Positions 26,564 through 35,858 of a stretch of 64,000 nucleotides of DNA are shown here, one piece after another. The first letter of the stretch is position 1. Every line of letters begins with the position of its first letter. Both the position numbers and the translations under genes were made by a program. The notes under the pieces are model-generated. The model was not told the origin of the DNA. It did not search any database and worked only from the letters and a program-made list of their open reading frames with translations. The DNA is from Alistipes sp. (GTDB lineage Bacteria > Bacteroidota > Bacteroidia > Bacteroidales > Rikenellaceae), in NCBI GenBank assembly GCA_017504265.1, contig JAFVRN010000020.1:1-64000 (forward strand), written 5' to 3'.

Positions 26564-28096
26564 CTAAAATGCCGCATAGATAGGCAACCCCGCATCGCCA
26601 CCCGTATAGGCCGCAAGCAGAGCACCACACTCCATAGTTATCCATATTGCTACGACGACAAACAGCCATGCCCCGACAAAGCCCGTACGTGTGACCGCTC
26701 GTTGCAGGCCTACGTTGATGGCTCGCGGCATAAAGTGCGAGATATATCCGACGGCCAGGATTATAAGTGCCACCGGCGCACTATCGTAGAGCGTTACGAA
26801 GTCACTCCACGCAAAGTTGTAGCATATACGCTGCACAACATCCTCAACCATAGCCATATCGCTGGCCGTAAAGAGCAACCAACCAAAGGCTACGACGATA
26901 AAGGTGATAATTGTCGAGGGTATACGCAACAAGATATTCATCTGCTCGCCGGCAGCCTTAGCCCACGGTATCAAACGCATCCACAGCTTATGCAACGCAA
27001 GTGCCACGCCGTGCAGTGCGCCCCACGCCAAGAAGGTAAGACCCACACCATGCCATAGGCCACCGAGTATCATCGTTATCATCAGGTTGAGATAGGTGCG
27101 CATCACACCACGACGGTTACCGCCAAGCGAGATATAGAGGTAATCGCGCAGCCACTGCGACAGCGATATATGCCATCTATGCCAGAACTCCGTGATGGTA
27201 GCCGACTTATACGGAGCATCGAAGTTATCGGGAAGGCGGAAGCCAAGCAGCAGAGCAATACCCACCGCCATATCCGAATATCCCGAGAAGTCGCAATATA
27301 TCTGCAAGGTAAATCCGAGAATAGCCATAAGCGCAACACCTCCGCCATCGCCATACTCACCACCAAAGCCGGGGGAGACGAGCAACAAGCCGAGCGACTT
27401 GGCTATCACGGCATATTTTATAAGACCTGTAGCAATAAGCGTCACGGCACGTCCTATATCCTCCTTCGTAACGGAGAGCCTCGGGGCCTCTATCTGCGGG
27501 ATAAACTCCTTGGCCTTGACCAACGGGCCTAAGAACATCTTCGGAAAGAACGACAATAGAAAGAGGTAATCGACGAAACGTCTTAGAGGTGCGATAACGC
27601 CTCGCGATATATCTACGACATAGGCTATCGACTGGAATACGAAGAACGAAACACCTGCCGGCACAACAACACTCTGCCAATCGAGCGTGCCTCCGTGATA
27701 GAGCGACGCTATGGCCTCGAAGATAATATCTGAGGCCTTGAAGTAGATGAGTATCGAGAGATTGATGACCACACTGAGTGCCACCCACGCACCACTTGGG
27801 CGACCACGTTCACGGCATCTCGACACACATCGTCCAATTATATAGTCGCTGAGAGCAACAGCCAGCAACAGCAGCACGTATACTCCCGAGAGTTTGTAGT
27901 AGAAGAATAGCGAGAAGAGCACTACATATATCGTACGTAGCAACCGTACACGGCGTACGGCCAGGTATCCCAATCCGAATATGGAATAGAGGAATAGAAA
28001 CAGTGCTCCGGCAAGCGTTATAGGCGAGCTTGCATCGTAGCGTAACAACGATAGCAGGTGTGACCCGAGGTCACTATATGACTGCAACCACTCCAT
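26564..28096 (-). CDS. MBOAT-family O-acyltransferase (AlgI-like)
   Basis: 510-residue polytopic membrane protein that should move an acyl (often acetyl) group across the membrane to a carbohydrate. Family motifs are YFVFQSIAYVVDISRGVI-like FQSIAYVVDI, FPKMFLGPLVKAKEFIPQ, FSGYSDMAVGIALLLGFRLPDNF, FWHRWHISLSQWLRDYLYI and the catalytic His region LGGLWHGVGLTF. It is sandwiched between an SGNH protein (four-base gap) and PAP2 (three-base gap), the same pairing used in alginate and other polysaccharide acetylation systems. Confidence 0.95.
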   Translation of the reverse strand: MEWLQSYSDLGSHLLSLLRYDASSPITLAGALFLFLYSIFGLGYLAVRRVRLLRTIYVVLFSLFFYYKLSGVYVLLLLAVALSDYIIGRCVSRCRERGRPSGAWVALSVVINLSILIYFKASDIIFEAIASLYHGGTLDWQSVVVPAGVSFFVFQSIAYVVDISRGVIAPLRRFVDYLFLLSFFPKMFLGPLVKAKEFIPQIEAPRLSVTKEDIGRAVTLIATGLIKYAVIAKSLGLLLVSPGFGGEYGDGGGVALMAILGFTLQIYCDFSGYSDMAVGIALLLGFRLPDNFDAPYKSATITEFWHRWHISLSQWLRDYLYISLGGNRRGVMRTYLNLMITMILGGLWHGVGLTFLAWGALHGVALALHKLWMRLIPWAKAAGEQMNILLRIPSTIITFIVVAFGWLLFTASDMAMVEDVVQRICYNFAWSDFVTLYDSAPVALIILAVGYISHFMPRAINVGLQRAVTRTGFVGAWLFVVVAIWITMECGALLAAYTGGDAGLPIYAAF

Positions 28097-28100
28097 ACCT

Positions 28101-29744
28101 CTACTCCTCCTCGCTTATCACATCCTCATCGCCAATGTCGTAGGCGAGCGTGTCGATGATGGCACTTACGGCCGCCACCTGCGCCTCGATACTGCGCTGT
28201 CGCTCTGCCTCACGCAACTCCCTCGCTCGACGTATACGCTCCAACTCGGCAGCCTCGCGTCGCGCCTGCTCCTCACGCTCTACGAGTAACTCGTATGCCG
28301 GTTGGCATATAGCCGACACCAACGACTTGGCTATCTGTCTGCCACCGTGGAAGTTGATATGCGTATAATCTTTGGCTGCCCAGCCGTTGGCGACAAATGC
28401 TGGCATACCGCCACGGCGTGACATAGCCTCACTCGTAGGCCAAAAGGCCACCTTGCAGCTGTCGGCAGCTGCACGCTGATACGACGTGAGGGCATCTACC
28501 GAGCCTATCGGCTCATACTCGCCACTCTCGTCGCTCTTGACCCAACGGTCGCTGACACCCAAGACCATAATGGCAGCATCCGGAAAGCAACGCTCGGCAT
28601 AGGCTATCATATTGCGCAACTGCTCTCCATATTTCGAGAAGTTACGCTGCCCGGGTTGCATAATATTCAAGCCGTACTGCAATACAACAAGGTCATAACC
28701 CAAGAGCTCGTCCATACGGCGATTAATTTGCGCTCCCGTGCCGAATATTGCGTGACCATTATTACTTCGCACCGAGAAGTTATCGACGATAACACCGCCG
28801 TTACCCTCAAACGAAGCACCATAGCATAGCACATCGCCATCAAGCACACTCAGCTTCAAAGTGCGCACAGGAGCTTCGATATATATTTGGCGGATATAAT
28901 CATCCGAAGCGAAGCTCATCTCGCTGCGGACGGTGTCGTTGAGCACAACCTCCACACGGCTGCTGTCACGGCTCATAAGCAACACACGAGCACGTGTACA
29001 TGAATCCAACGTAGGATATGTCGTTGTGGTTGTCCAACGTGTGGTAGCACCTCGCTTGCCCCTTGCCAAATATCCCGACACAAAGAACTTATCGCGTAAC
29101 AACTCGGGAGCCGACTTAGGCTTCATAACACTATACGACGACCACCCCTCCGAGCTACGCTTAACACTCTTACGAACCGTAGCAAACGGTATATCACACG
29201 GCACGAAGCCCACACCACGGCCACCAAAGAGTTGTTGTAGCTCGTGACGCAAATCCTGTGTAAGAATATCGCCCTCGACAAACGAGTCGCCAAGGAAGGC
29301 TATACGCACTTCCTCGCCCGAAACCAGCTTGTCTATAAATCTGTCGAAACGCGATATATCAAGCGTGTCGAAATCCTCAATGGCCACGACATCCTCCTCG
29401 ATGCTTGGCAAAAGAGTATCGCTGCATACCGCATCACGATTCACGGTTAGGCTATCGGCGAGTATCCACTCGCAGGCAACATCCTCTTCGGCGGCTATCG
29501 GCGCATCTACATCCTCCACATCGACACCCTCCATTGCCGCAAGCTCCTGCTCGAGGCGTTCGAAGTCGGCTGTATACTCCTCTGCGACACCCGCCCTACT
29601 GCTACGCAACGAAGAGAATATATCCACCCTTTCGATACGCATACCGAAGAGTTCGAACGAGGGAATAAAGCCCAAACCGACAACACCCGCAACAACGGCT
29701 ATTGTAAGCAACCAACCACGTGGTGTATAATCCTTGTTTGTCAT
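28101..29744 (-). CDS. Membrane-anchored SGNH-fold protein, MBOAT partner
   Basis: 547 residues. One N-terminal membrane anchor (about 11-28) is followed by an acidic region, then an SGNH/GDSL-like domain with block I FLGDSFVEGD (about 149-158), the block III-like LVVLQYGLN and block V DYTHINFHGG (D-x-x-H). Two carbohydrate-module-like beta regions lie between (about 230-330). The C-terminal ~60 residues are a charged coiled coil (EQARREAAELERIRRARE) and an acidic end. With the MBOAT gene four bases downstream it probably forms an AlgJ/AlgX-like pair that transfers the acyl group to an envelope glycan outside the membrane. The glycan is unknown. Confidence 0.82.
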   Translation of the reverse strand: MTNKDYTPRGWLLTIAVVAGVVGLGFIPSFELFGMRIERVDIFSSLRSSRAGVAEEYTADFERLEQELAAMEGVDVEDVDAPIAAEEDVACEWILADSLTVNRDAVCSDTLLPSIEEDVVAIEDFDTLDISRFDRFIDKLVSGEEVRIAFLGDSFVEGDILTQDLRHELQQLFGGRGVGFVPCDIPFATVRKSVKRSSEGWSSYSVMKPKSAPELLRDKFFVSGYLARGKRGATTRWTTTTTYPTLDSCTRARVLLMSRDSSRVEVVLNDTVRSEMSFASDDYIRQIYIEAPVRTLKLSVLDGDVLCYGASFEGNGGVIVDNFSVRSNNGHAIFGTGAQINRRMDELLGYDLVVLQYGLNIMQPGQRNFSKYGEQLRNMIAYAERCFPDAAIMVLGVSDRWVKSDESGEYEPIGSVDALTSYQRAAADSCKVAFWPTSEAMSRRGGMPAFVANGWAAKDYTHINFHGGRQIAKSLVSAICQPAYELLVEREEQARREAAELERIRRARELREAERQRSIEAQVAAVSAIIDTLAYDIGDEDVISEEE

Positions 29745-29748
29745 AGCT

Positions 29749-30507
29749 CTATCGGCGGCGAGAGTTGATTAGCGTAATGTAGTATATCAGTGTGGCGATA
29801 GCACCAAGAGCAGCAACAAGATAGGTGCGAGCAGCCCATCGCAACGACTCACGAGCCCCCGTCATCTTATCTTCGGCGATGATATCGTTTGTACGCAACC
29901 AGGCCAAGGCTCGTGCCGAGGCGTTGTACTCCACAGGTAGCGTCACTACGGCAAATAGTGCTGACATCGAAACAAAGAAGATACCTAACCAGCACAACGC
30001 AGCATTGCCCGTAGATGCCAACAGTGCAATTCCGGCAATGATTATCCATGAGGCGATACGTGACGAGAAGTTGATGATAGGTACAAGACGTGTGCGCAGT
30101 GTCAGCGGACTATAACCCGTCATATATTGCAGGGCGTGGCCACACTCGTGGCAGGCAACAGCTGCGGCAGTCACCGACGATGAGTTGAATGTAGCATCAC
30201 TCAAAGCCACGGTGAGTGTCGTAGGGTTGAAATGGTCCGTAAGCAGGCCTCGCACACGAACAACCTGAACATTGTAGATGCCGTGCGCATGCAACATCTC
30301 AAGAGCTATCTCGCCTCCTGTCTTGCCACTGTCGAGAGCCACATCGCTATATCGACTGAATATGCTGCGCAGTCGCCACTCGACGATATATCCCACCACG
30401 GCGATGGCCACGAGAAGCAGAATAGACGTGGTATTAGAGAAGCCCATGATGCCGGCATCGCCCGACACAACCTCCATATTTGCAGCTTGCAACAGCGTCA
30501 TAATCAA
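29749..30507 (-). CDS. Membrane zinc metallopeptidase (YugP-like)
   Basis: 252 residues with several membrane segments (about 20-40, 125-185 and 228-246) and the zinc-binding helix VACHECGHALQYMTGYSPL (HExxH). This is the neutral zinc metallopeptidase family represented by YugP. GKTGGEIALEMLHAHGIYNV and LPVEYNASARALAWL are family-typical. The role in bacteria is not established; membrane protein quality control is often suggested. It lies 17 bases behind the CaCA antiporter and four bases before the SGNH gene. Confidence 0.9.
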   Translation of the reverse strand: MIMTLLQAANMEVVSGDAGIMGFSNTTSILLLVAIAVVGYIVEWRLRSIFSRYSDVALDSGKTGGEIALEMLHAHGIYNVQVVRVRGLLTDHFNPTTLTVALSDATFNSSSVTAAAVACHECGHALQYMTGYSPLTLRTRLVPIINFSSRIASWIIIAGIALLASTGNAALCWLGIFFVSMSALFAVVTLPVEYNASARALAWLRTNDIIAEDKMTGARESLRWAARTYLVAALGAIATLIYYITLINSRRR

Positions 30508-30524
30508 AACGTGTTATAATAGTG

Positions 30525-31463
30525 TTATAGTAGTGTATAAACGTATGCGGCATAGCAGGCGATAAAACAGAGACCCTCGAAGCGGGTTATCTTATCGCTG
30601 CCTATGATAAGTGCCGAAAGCATAACCGCGGCAGTAGCACCCACAGCAACATATATGTCGAATATCGTCACATTACCCATCGACAGAGGTGTTACCACCG
30701 AGCAGGTACCGAGGATAAGCAATATGTTGGCTATGCTCGAACCAAGCACATTACCCAAAGCCAGCGACGTACGCCCCTTGAAAAGCGATACTAAGCTTGA
30801 TGCCAGCTCCGGTAGCGATGTGCCTCCCGCCACCAGCGTAATGGCAATGGTAGCCTCCGACACACCAAGGCTGCGAGCAATGTTCGATGCACTATCGACA
30901 CATAGCTGACCACCATATATCAGGCCTCCCAAGCCCAACAATATCCATAGCGGAATACGCCACAAGGCCATCTTCGACTGAGGTTCATCGGCTGTTGCCG
31001 CCGCATTGGCCGCCTCGCTCTTCTCCGCACGGAAGGTGTAGATAAGCATACAAACATAGCCAAGAAGCAACGCTATGCCCTCCCAACGAGAGATCTCCTC
31101 GCCGGTAGCCGTAACACCGAGCAGTGCCAATGTAGCCATAATACAGATAGGTATATCACGACGTATATTACTCTTGGTAAAGACCACAGGCACAAACACT
31201 GAACAGATACCCAATATGGCAAAGATATTAAAGATGTTTGAGCCTATGACGTTTCCTATGGCCATCTCTCCAATACCATTCAGTGCAGCGAGCATACTTA
31301 CAGTTAGCTCCGGCATAGAGGTGCCCACAGCCACAATCGTAAGTCCTACGACAAACTCCGGAACACGAAAACGCTGGGCAATGGCTACCGAACCATCAGT
31401 AAGCATCATAGCTCCAATGATGATAAGAGCCAAACTTACAATAAGAAGAATATAATCCATCAC
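30525..31463 (-). CDS. Calcium/sodium antiporter (CaCA family, YrbG-like)
   Basis: 312 residues, about ten transmembrane segments in two inverted halves. Each half holds the ion-binding alpha-repeat: VGLTIVAVGTSMPELTVSM in the first and ITLVAGGTSLPELASSLVS in the second, with GNVIGSNIFNI and GNVLGSSIANILL following. It should exchange cytoplasmic Ca2+ for Na+ or H+. A promoter box at 31494-31487 suggests it starts a subunit of the long operon. Confidence 0.93.
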   Translation of the reverse strand: MMDYILLIVSLALIIIGAMMLTDGSVAIAQRFRVPEFVVGLTIVAVGTSMPELTVSMLAALNGIGEMAIGNVIGSNIFNIFAILGICSVFVPVVFTKSNIRRDIPICIMATLALLGVTATGEEISRWEGIALLLGYVCMLIYTFRAEKSEAANAAATADEPQSKMALWRIPLWILLGLGGLIYGGQLCVDSASNIARSLGVSEATIAITLVAGGTSLPELASSLVSLFKGRTSLALGNVLGSSIANILLILGTCSVVTPLSMGNVTIFDIYVAVGATAAVMLSALIIGSDKITRFEGLCFIACYAAYVYTLL

Positions 31464-31486
31464 ACTATCAATTATGAAATAATTGG

Positions 31487-31494
31487 CAAAGATA
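31487..31494 (-). promoter_or_regulatory. Putative internal promoter -7 box before the antiporter gene
   Basis: Reverse strand TATCTTTG in the 105-base gap after mqnD, the widest gap in the leftward run; 24 bases before the antiporter start. The -33 element is not clear. Confidence 0.5.
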
Positions 31495-31568
31495 CGAAAA
31501 TTTATGGATGTTATGACGATTATATATAAAAAGCATCAAATGTATCACTTTCCACCTCATCCCAACGA

Positions 31569-32342
31569 TTATACTCGGGTAAGCTCCTCGACGGCACGTC
31601 GCCCCTCGTCACCAAGCGACAGCGAGAAGTCATTGACAAAGAGTGACACATGTCTATCTATAACATCGTCATCGAGCTCTCGAGCATAGCTCTTTATATA
31701 TTCGCGCGATAGCTCGGGATGTGCAAAGGCAAACTCTATGCTTCGGCGTATAAGCTCCTCGACCCTAAGAATAGTCTCCTCGCCTAAATCGCGTGCCGCC
31801 ACGATAGAGCCCAATGGCAATGGCAACGACATCCTTCGCTCCCACTCTAACCCAAGGTCGGCAACAAGTTCGAGATTGCGCTTATGATATACGAAACGCC
31901 CCTCGTGGATAAGTACGCCTGCATCGTATTCGCCCGCCTCGACAGCCTCGGCAATACGACTAAACAGCAGTGGCGTACGCTCCTCTATTTCGGGGAAGAG
32001 TCTGCCTATAAGGGCATTGGCCGTAGTGCGCTCACCAGGCACTGCTATGCGTCGTATCGGTGTTGTATCGCCCCTGCGACGCACCAACAGCGGACCATTA
32101 CCTCGCCCCAATGCCGAGCCGCTATCAAGCAGATGATAGTGGTGCGCGATAGAGGGCAGAATAGCCGTACTGCACTTCGTGATATCGGCACTACGAAGAT
32201 AGGCCCTCTCGTTTAGTTGCTCGATATCGTGATACTCCACGTCGAACGACATACCACAGAGGTCGATACGATGATTGACTATCGCATCGAACATAAAGGT
32301 ATCGTTCGGGCAGGGAGATATACTTAGCTTCAACCTCCTCAT
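31569..32342 (-). CDS. mqnD: 1,4-dihydroxy-6-naphthoate synthase (menaquinone, futalosine route)
   Basis: Converts cyclic dehypoxanthinyl futalosine to 1,4-dihydroxy-6-naphthoate, the last ring-forming step of the futalosine route to menaquinone. The 257-residue protein starts LKLSISPCPNDTFMFDAI (the family signature SPCPNDTF), continues with DIEQLNERAY, ITKCSTAILPSIAHHY, GRGNGPLLV and DAGVLIHEGRF. Periplasmic-binding-protein-like fold without a signal peptide. With mqnB just upstream and a polyprenyl synthase in the same run, it supports a menaquinone cluster; mqnA, mqnC and mqnE are not in the window. Confidence 0.95.
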   Translation of the reverse strand: MRRLKLSISPCPNDTFMFDAIVNHRIDLCGMSFDVEYHDIEQLNERAYLRSADITKCSTAILPSIAHHYHLLDSGSALGRGNGPLLVRRRGDTTPIRRIAVPGERTTANALIGRLFPEIEERTPLLFSRIAEAVEAGEYDAGVLIHEGRFVYHKRNLELVADLGLEWERRMSLPLPLGSIVAARDLGEETILRVEELIRRSIEFAFAHPELSREYIKSYARELDDDVIDRHVSLFVNDFSLSLGDEGRRAVEELTRV

Positions 32343-32353
32343 AGCCTCCTACC

Positions 32354-32527
32354 CTACTTTGCGCGATTGGTGTAACGGCCTAAAAGCCAACCCACACCAA
32401 AGACGATGATAAATAGGGCGAGCCATCCCAGACCCACAATAATCTCGTTGCGGAAGAAGTGCCACACAACACCTACGCATACACACAATACGACAAACAA
32501 CAGTACGTAGATAAGCACCTGTTTCAT
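32354..32527 (-). CDS. Small two-helix membrane protein between mqnB and mqnD
   Basis: 57 residues, essentially two transmembrane helices (VLIYVLLFVVLCVCVGVVW and IIVGLGWLALFIIVFGVGWL) ending in a basic tail, RYTNRAK. The start at 32527 was chosen because its ATG overlaps the mqnB stop as ATGA, which implies translational coupling; an ATG nine bases earlier is possible. Eleven bases separate it from mqnD. No known family was recognised. Position suggests a link to menaquinone synthesis, but this is inference. Confidence 0.65.
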   Translation of the reverse strand: MKQVLIYVLLFVVLCVCVGVVWHFFRNEIIVGLGWLALFIIVFGVGWLLGRYTNRAK

Positions 32528-33069
32528 TTTACCCATAATATCTCGTTTTCAATATTTAACAGACTATCCCTCAAGCGTTCCAAGGCCTCATTCACACGCC
32601 ACTCGGCAAAGGGTTCTCCCACACGATTTGATATGGCGCGTATCTCGGTGCAACGTATGCCCGACGCGCGTAGTACGGCATAGAACGAGGCTCCTTCCAT
32701 ATTCTCTATATCGGCATCCGTAGCTCCCGTATAGGGGCTATGTGTCGTATATGACGACACCGTTTTGAGCTCCGTTAGCGGCATATTCTCATACCGTTCT
32801 CTGAAACGTTCGGGAAGCTCCACACACTCCTCCGATACCACCTCTACAACCTCGCCTACAGCTACCCTATCTCCATACACACCGGCAATGCCACAGAGCA
32901 GGGCAATATCGCCACGTAGAATATCGCCACGCTGCAACATTGCACCCAGCGTAGCTGCCGTAGCTGCCATACCCACACCCGATATTACCACCGAGGCATC
33001 AGGGCGAGCCGAGCGAAAGCCGTCGGCTTCCAACTCCGTCGGAAAAAGATATACTACTCTACTACACAT
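32524..33069 (-). CDS. mqnB: Futalosine hydrolase
   Basis: Cleaves futalosine to dehypoxanthine futalosine and hypoxanthine. 181 residues of the purine nucleoside phosphorylase-like fold: YLFPTELEADGF, VISGVGMAATAATLGAML, LLCGIAGVYGDRVAVGEVVEV, and the catalytic stretch DIENMEGASFYAVLRASGI with IRAISNRVGEP. Shorter than typical MTA/SAH nucleosidases in the same fold, and its neighbour mqnD fixes the assignment. Its stop overlaps the small membrane protein start. Confidence 0.9.
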   Translation of the reverse strand: MCSRVVYLFPTELEADGFRSARPDASVVISGVGMAATAATLGAMLQRGDILRGDIALLCGIAGVYGDRVAVGEVVEVVSEECVELPERFRERYENMPLTELKTVSSYTTHSPYTGATDADIENMEGASFYAVLRASGIRCTEIRAISNRVGEPFAEWRVNEALERLRDSLLNIENEILWVK

Positions 33070-33151
33070 CCTCTTACCACACCGTAGGATATATAAAAGT
33101 GCAGGGATTGCCCGATAATTATATCAAAGCACCCCTGCAACTTTCCAACCA

Positions 33152-34552
33152 CTATTTATAGTCCGAGCCGACTACGGCCTCAAGCTCCTCAACCGTAAGG
33201 GGCAGAAGCTTATCGCCGATAAAGCGGCTTCCCGTCTCGGTAACAAGCACATCATCCTCGATACGTATACCGCCAAAGTCGCGGTATGTATCCAACGCAT
33301 CGTAATTGACAATACCCTTGAACTTACCCTCCGAGCGCATCTTGTCGATAAGCGCAGGGATGAAGTAGATACCCGGCTCGTCCGACATCACCGTACCCGG
33401 CTCTACACGCCACGTAGCACGGTGTATACAGGTTGCCGACTTAGCAGCGCGCTCGGCAACAGATGTGAAGTCGAACGAACGCTCGCCGATATTCTCCAAG
33501 TCGTGGACATCCATACCCATACCGTGTCCAAGACCGTGAGGCATAAACAGATACATCGCACCTGCCTCGACAGCCTCTTCGGGCGTAGACTTGATAAGAC
33601 CCATACCCTTCAAACCATCGGCCAACGACAGATACGATGCACGATGGATATCGGGATACATCGTACCCGGCTTAATCATATCCTTAACCTCGGAATGGGC
33701 ACGCAATACTATATTATATATGTCGCGCTGGCGATCGCTAAACTTGCCGCTTACGGGATATGTACGTGTATGGTCCGAGCAGTAGCCCTCAACAGACTCG
33801 CCACCGCCGTCTACCAACAACAGACGACCCGCCTCCAGCACACCATCGTGGTTGTGGTTGTGGAGTATCTCGCCATGCTGTGTCACGATTGTCGGGAACG
33901 ACACACCCTGACCATAGGACTTGGCTACACCCTCGACACGGCCTGCAATCTCGCGCTCTACAACACCCGGGCGGCACATCTTCATAGCTGTCATGTGCAT
34001 CTGATAGCCAATCTTAAAGGCGCGCTCCAAGGCCTCGATCTCCTCTGCCGACTTCTTCTCACGCATCTCGGCTACGGCAAACATCAAGTCGAGAGATTTA
34101 CGCTCGTGGAGCATAGCAAGACGTATACCCAATAGGTCGGCTACCTCGATTTTAAGCTCGGCACGGTATGGTGGCAGGTAGTGTACCTTGCGATTCTGCT
34201 CGATAGCCTTTTTCAGCACCTCACGTATCTCGGCACGTGCATATGTCTTCTCGACACCCACCTCGGCACCAAGCTCTCTAAGCGTAGGCATAGGACCTGT
34301 CCAGATGATATCCTCTACGGTGAAGTCATCGCCGAAGAGCATAGCCTCGCCTGTCTCGGCATCCAACAGACCGATAAGCGAAGGTACGTCCAAACCGAAA
34401 TAGTAGCGGAACGTAGAGTCCTGACGATAGTAGTATGTGTTGTTTGGATAGTTATTGGGCACCTCCGGATTGGCAGGAAGCAGAATAAGTCCCTTACCTA
34501 CACGACGGCATAACTCGGCACGACGGCCTACATAAGTCTCTTTACTGAACAT
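33152..34552 (-). CDS. pepP: Aminopeptidase P (Xaa-Pro aminopeptidase)
   Basis: Dimetal M24 peptidase that removes the residue before a proline at the N terminus. 466 residues with the N-terminal creatinase-like domain (ELCRRVGKGLILLPANPE, FRYYFGLDVPSLIGLLD) and the pita-bread domain with metal ligands in LVDGGGESVEGYCSDHTRTY (D, D), LPH/HGLGHGMGMDVHD (His), DEPGIYF (Glu) and GGIRIEDDVLVTETG (Glu). Cytoplasmic: no signal. It lies 55 bases behind the U32 gene. Confidence 0.95.
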   Translation of the reverse strand: MFSKETYVGRRAELCRRVGKGLILLPANPEVPNNYPNNTYYYRQDSTFRYYFGLDVPSLIGLLDAETGEAMLFGDDFTVEDIIWTGPMPTLRELGAEVGVEKTYARAEIREVLKKAIEQNRKVHYLPPYRAELKIEVADLLGIRLAMLHERKSLDLMFAVAEMREKKSAEEIEALERAFKIGYQMHMTAMKMCRPGVVEREIAGRVEGVAKSYGQGVSFPTIVTQHGEILHNHNHDGVLEAGRLLLVDGGGESVEGYCSDHTRTYPVSGKFSDRQRDIYNIVLRAHSEVKDMIKPGTMYPDIHRASYLSLADGLKGMGLIKSTPEEAVEAGAMYLFMPHGLGHGMGMDVHDLENIGERSFDFTSVAERAAKSATCIHRATWRVEPGTVMSDEPGIYFIPALIDKMRSEGKFKGIVNYDALDTYRDFGGIRIEDDVLVTETGSRFIGDKLLPLTVEELEAVVGSDYK

Positions 34553-34607
34553 AGTTATAATAGTTTTAGTTGTTTGTTTATTTTATAGTTAGAGTCGTTT
34601 CACACCT

Positions 34608-35849
34608 CTAACGCTTTACCTCTTTGTATACCTTATCTCCTCGGCGCACCTCCGAAACGGTTTTTAGCGATATATAATCGCCCTGCTTGGCACTCTCGGC
34701 AGGCTGCTCGTTGAGCATAATGCCTGTGGCCGACTGCTCTACGACACCTGTCTTTTCGCCCATAAAGAGCAGTGCGTCACCCTCATTTACCTCACACGCC
34801 TCGACCAACACCTCGGCAACACCTATACGCTTAAAGTAGTTGGTGACCTTGCCCATATAGACCTTCTTCAATGTTGCCGACGAGCCGTAGTGCTGGCTAT
34901 GCTCGACCATCTTGCGGGCAGCATAGTAGCCACCCCAAAAGTCACGATTGAAGACCGTGCGCAGACGCTCTTTGAGGGGAGCTACACTCTCGGCGGTGAA
35001 GTTGCCGCTCTCCAATAGCAGCAATGCCTCGTGGTAGCTCTCCACAACACGCTTGACATACTCGCCACCACGCGCTCTACCCTCGATTTTAAGCACCCTG
35101 ACACCCGCCTCGATAAACGAGTCGAGGAAGTCTATGGTACATAAGTCCTTAGGCGAGAGTATATACTGTCCATCGACATCCAAAGCCTCGCCCGTATCCT
35201 TGTCGGCTATGGTATACTTACGTCGGCATATCTGGCGGCAAGCACCTCGATTTGCCGAATGGTGTGACTCGTGCTCCGAGAGGTAACACTTACCCGACAT
35301 CGACATACACATAGCACCATGGGCAAACATCTCTATCTTGACAAGTTCGCCGGCAGGGCCGCATATATTCTGCTCCTCGATCTGTTGCGAGATGGCCTTT
35401 ATCTGCTCCAGCGACAGCTCACGAGCCAGCACCACAACATCGGCCCACTGCGCAAAGAAGCGTACTGCCTCGATATTCGATATGTTGCTCTGGGTCGATA
35501 TATGCACCTCCATACCCACCTCTCGGGCATAGAGTATAGCTGCAAGGTCGGTGGCGATGATGGCATCTATACCCTCGGCCTTGGCTCTGTCGATAATGCG
35601 GCGCATAACCTCCATCTCATCGTCATAGATGACGATATTTACCGTAAGATAGGTCTTGACACCTGCGGCATGCGCCGTGCGTACAATCTCGGCAAGGTCA
35701 TCGAGGGTGAAGTTCACCGACGAGGCAGCACGCATATTGAGCTGCTCTACACCGAAGTATACCGAGTCTGCACCGGCATTGATAGCGGCATTCAGCGACT
35801 CGTAGGAGCCTACCGGTGCCATAATCTCTATATCTTTTCTACGTATCAT
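34608..35849 (-). CDS. U32 family protein (TrhP-like tRNA hydroxylation protein)
   Basis: 413 residues of the U32 'peptidase' family: IMAPVGSYESLNAAINAGAD, SVYFGVEQLNMRA, HISTQSNISNIEAVRFFAQW, LARELSLEQI, the cysteine motif ANRGACRQICRRKY with another Cys in GKCYLSEHESHHS, and LSPKDLCTIDFLD. Members including E. coli TrhP (YegQ) take part in prephenate-dependent 5-hydroxyuridine formation at tRNA position 34; peptidase activity is doubtful for most. The C-terminal beta-barrel region (about 320-410) is present. Ten bases separate it from the polyprenyl synthase gene. Confidence 0.9.
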   Translation of the reverse strand: MIRRKDIEIMAPVGSYESLNAAINAGADSVYFGVEQLNMRAASSVNFTLDDLAEIVRTAHAAGVKTYLTVNIVIYDDEMEVMRRIIDRAKAEGIDAIIATDLAAILYAREVGMEVHISTQSNISNIEAVRFFAQWADVVVLARELSLEQIKAISQQIEEQNICGPAGELVKIEMFAHGAMCMSMSGKCYLSEHESHHSANRGACRQICRRKYTIADKDTGEALDVDGQYILSPKDLCTIDFLDSFIEAGVRVLKIEGRARGGEYVKRVVESYHEALLLLESGNFTAESVAPLKERLRTVFNRDFWGGYYAARKMVEHSQHYGSSATLKKVYMGKVTNYFKRIGVAEVLVEACEVNEGDALLFMGEKTGVVEQSATGIMLNEQPAESAKQGDYISLKTVSEVRRGDKVYKEVKR

Positions 35850-35858
35850 CTCTTCTCT

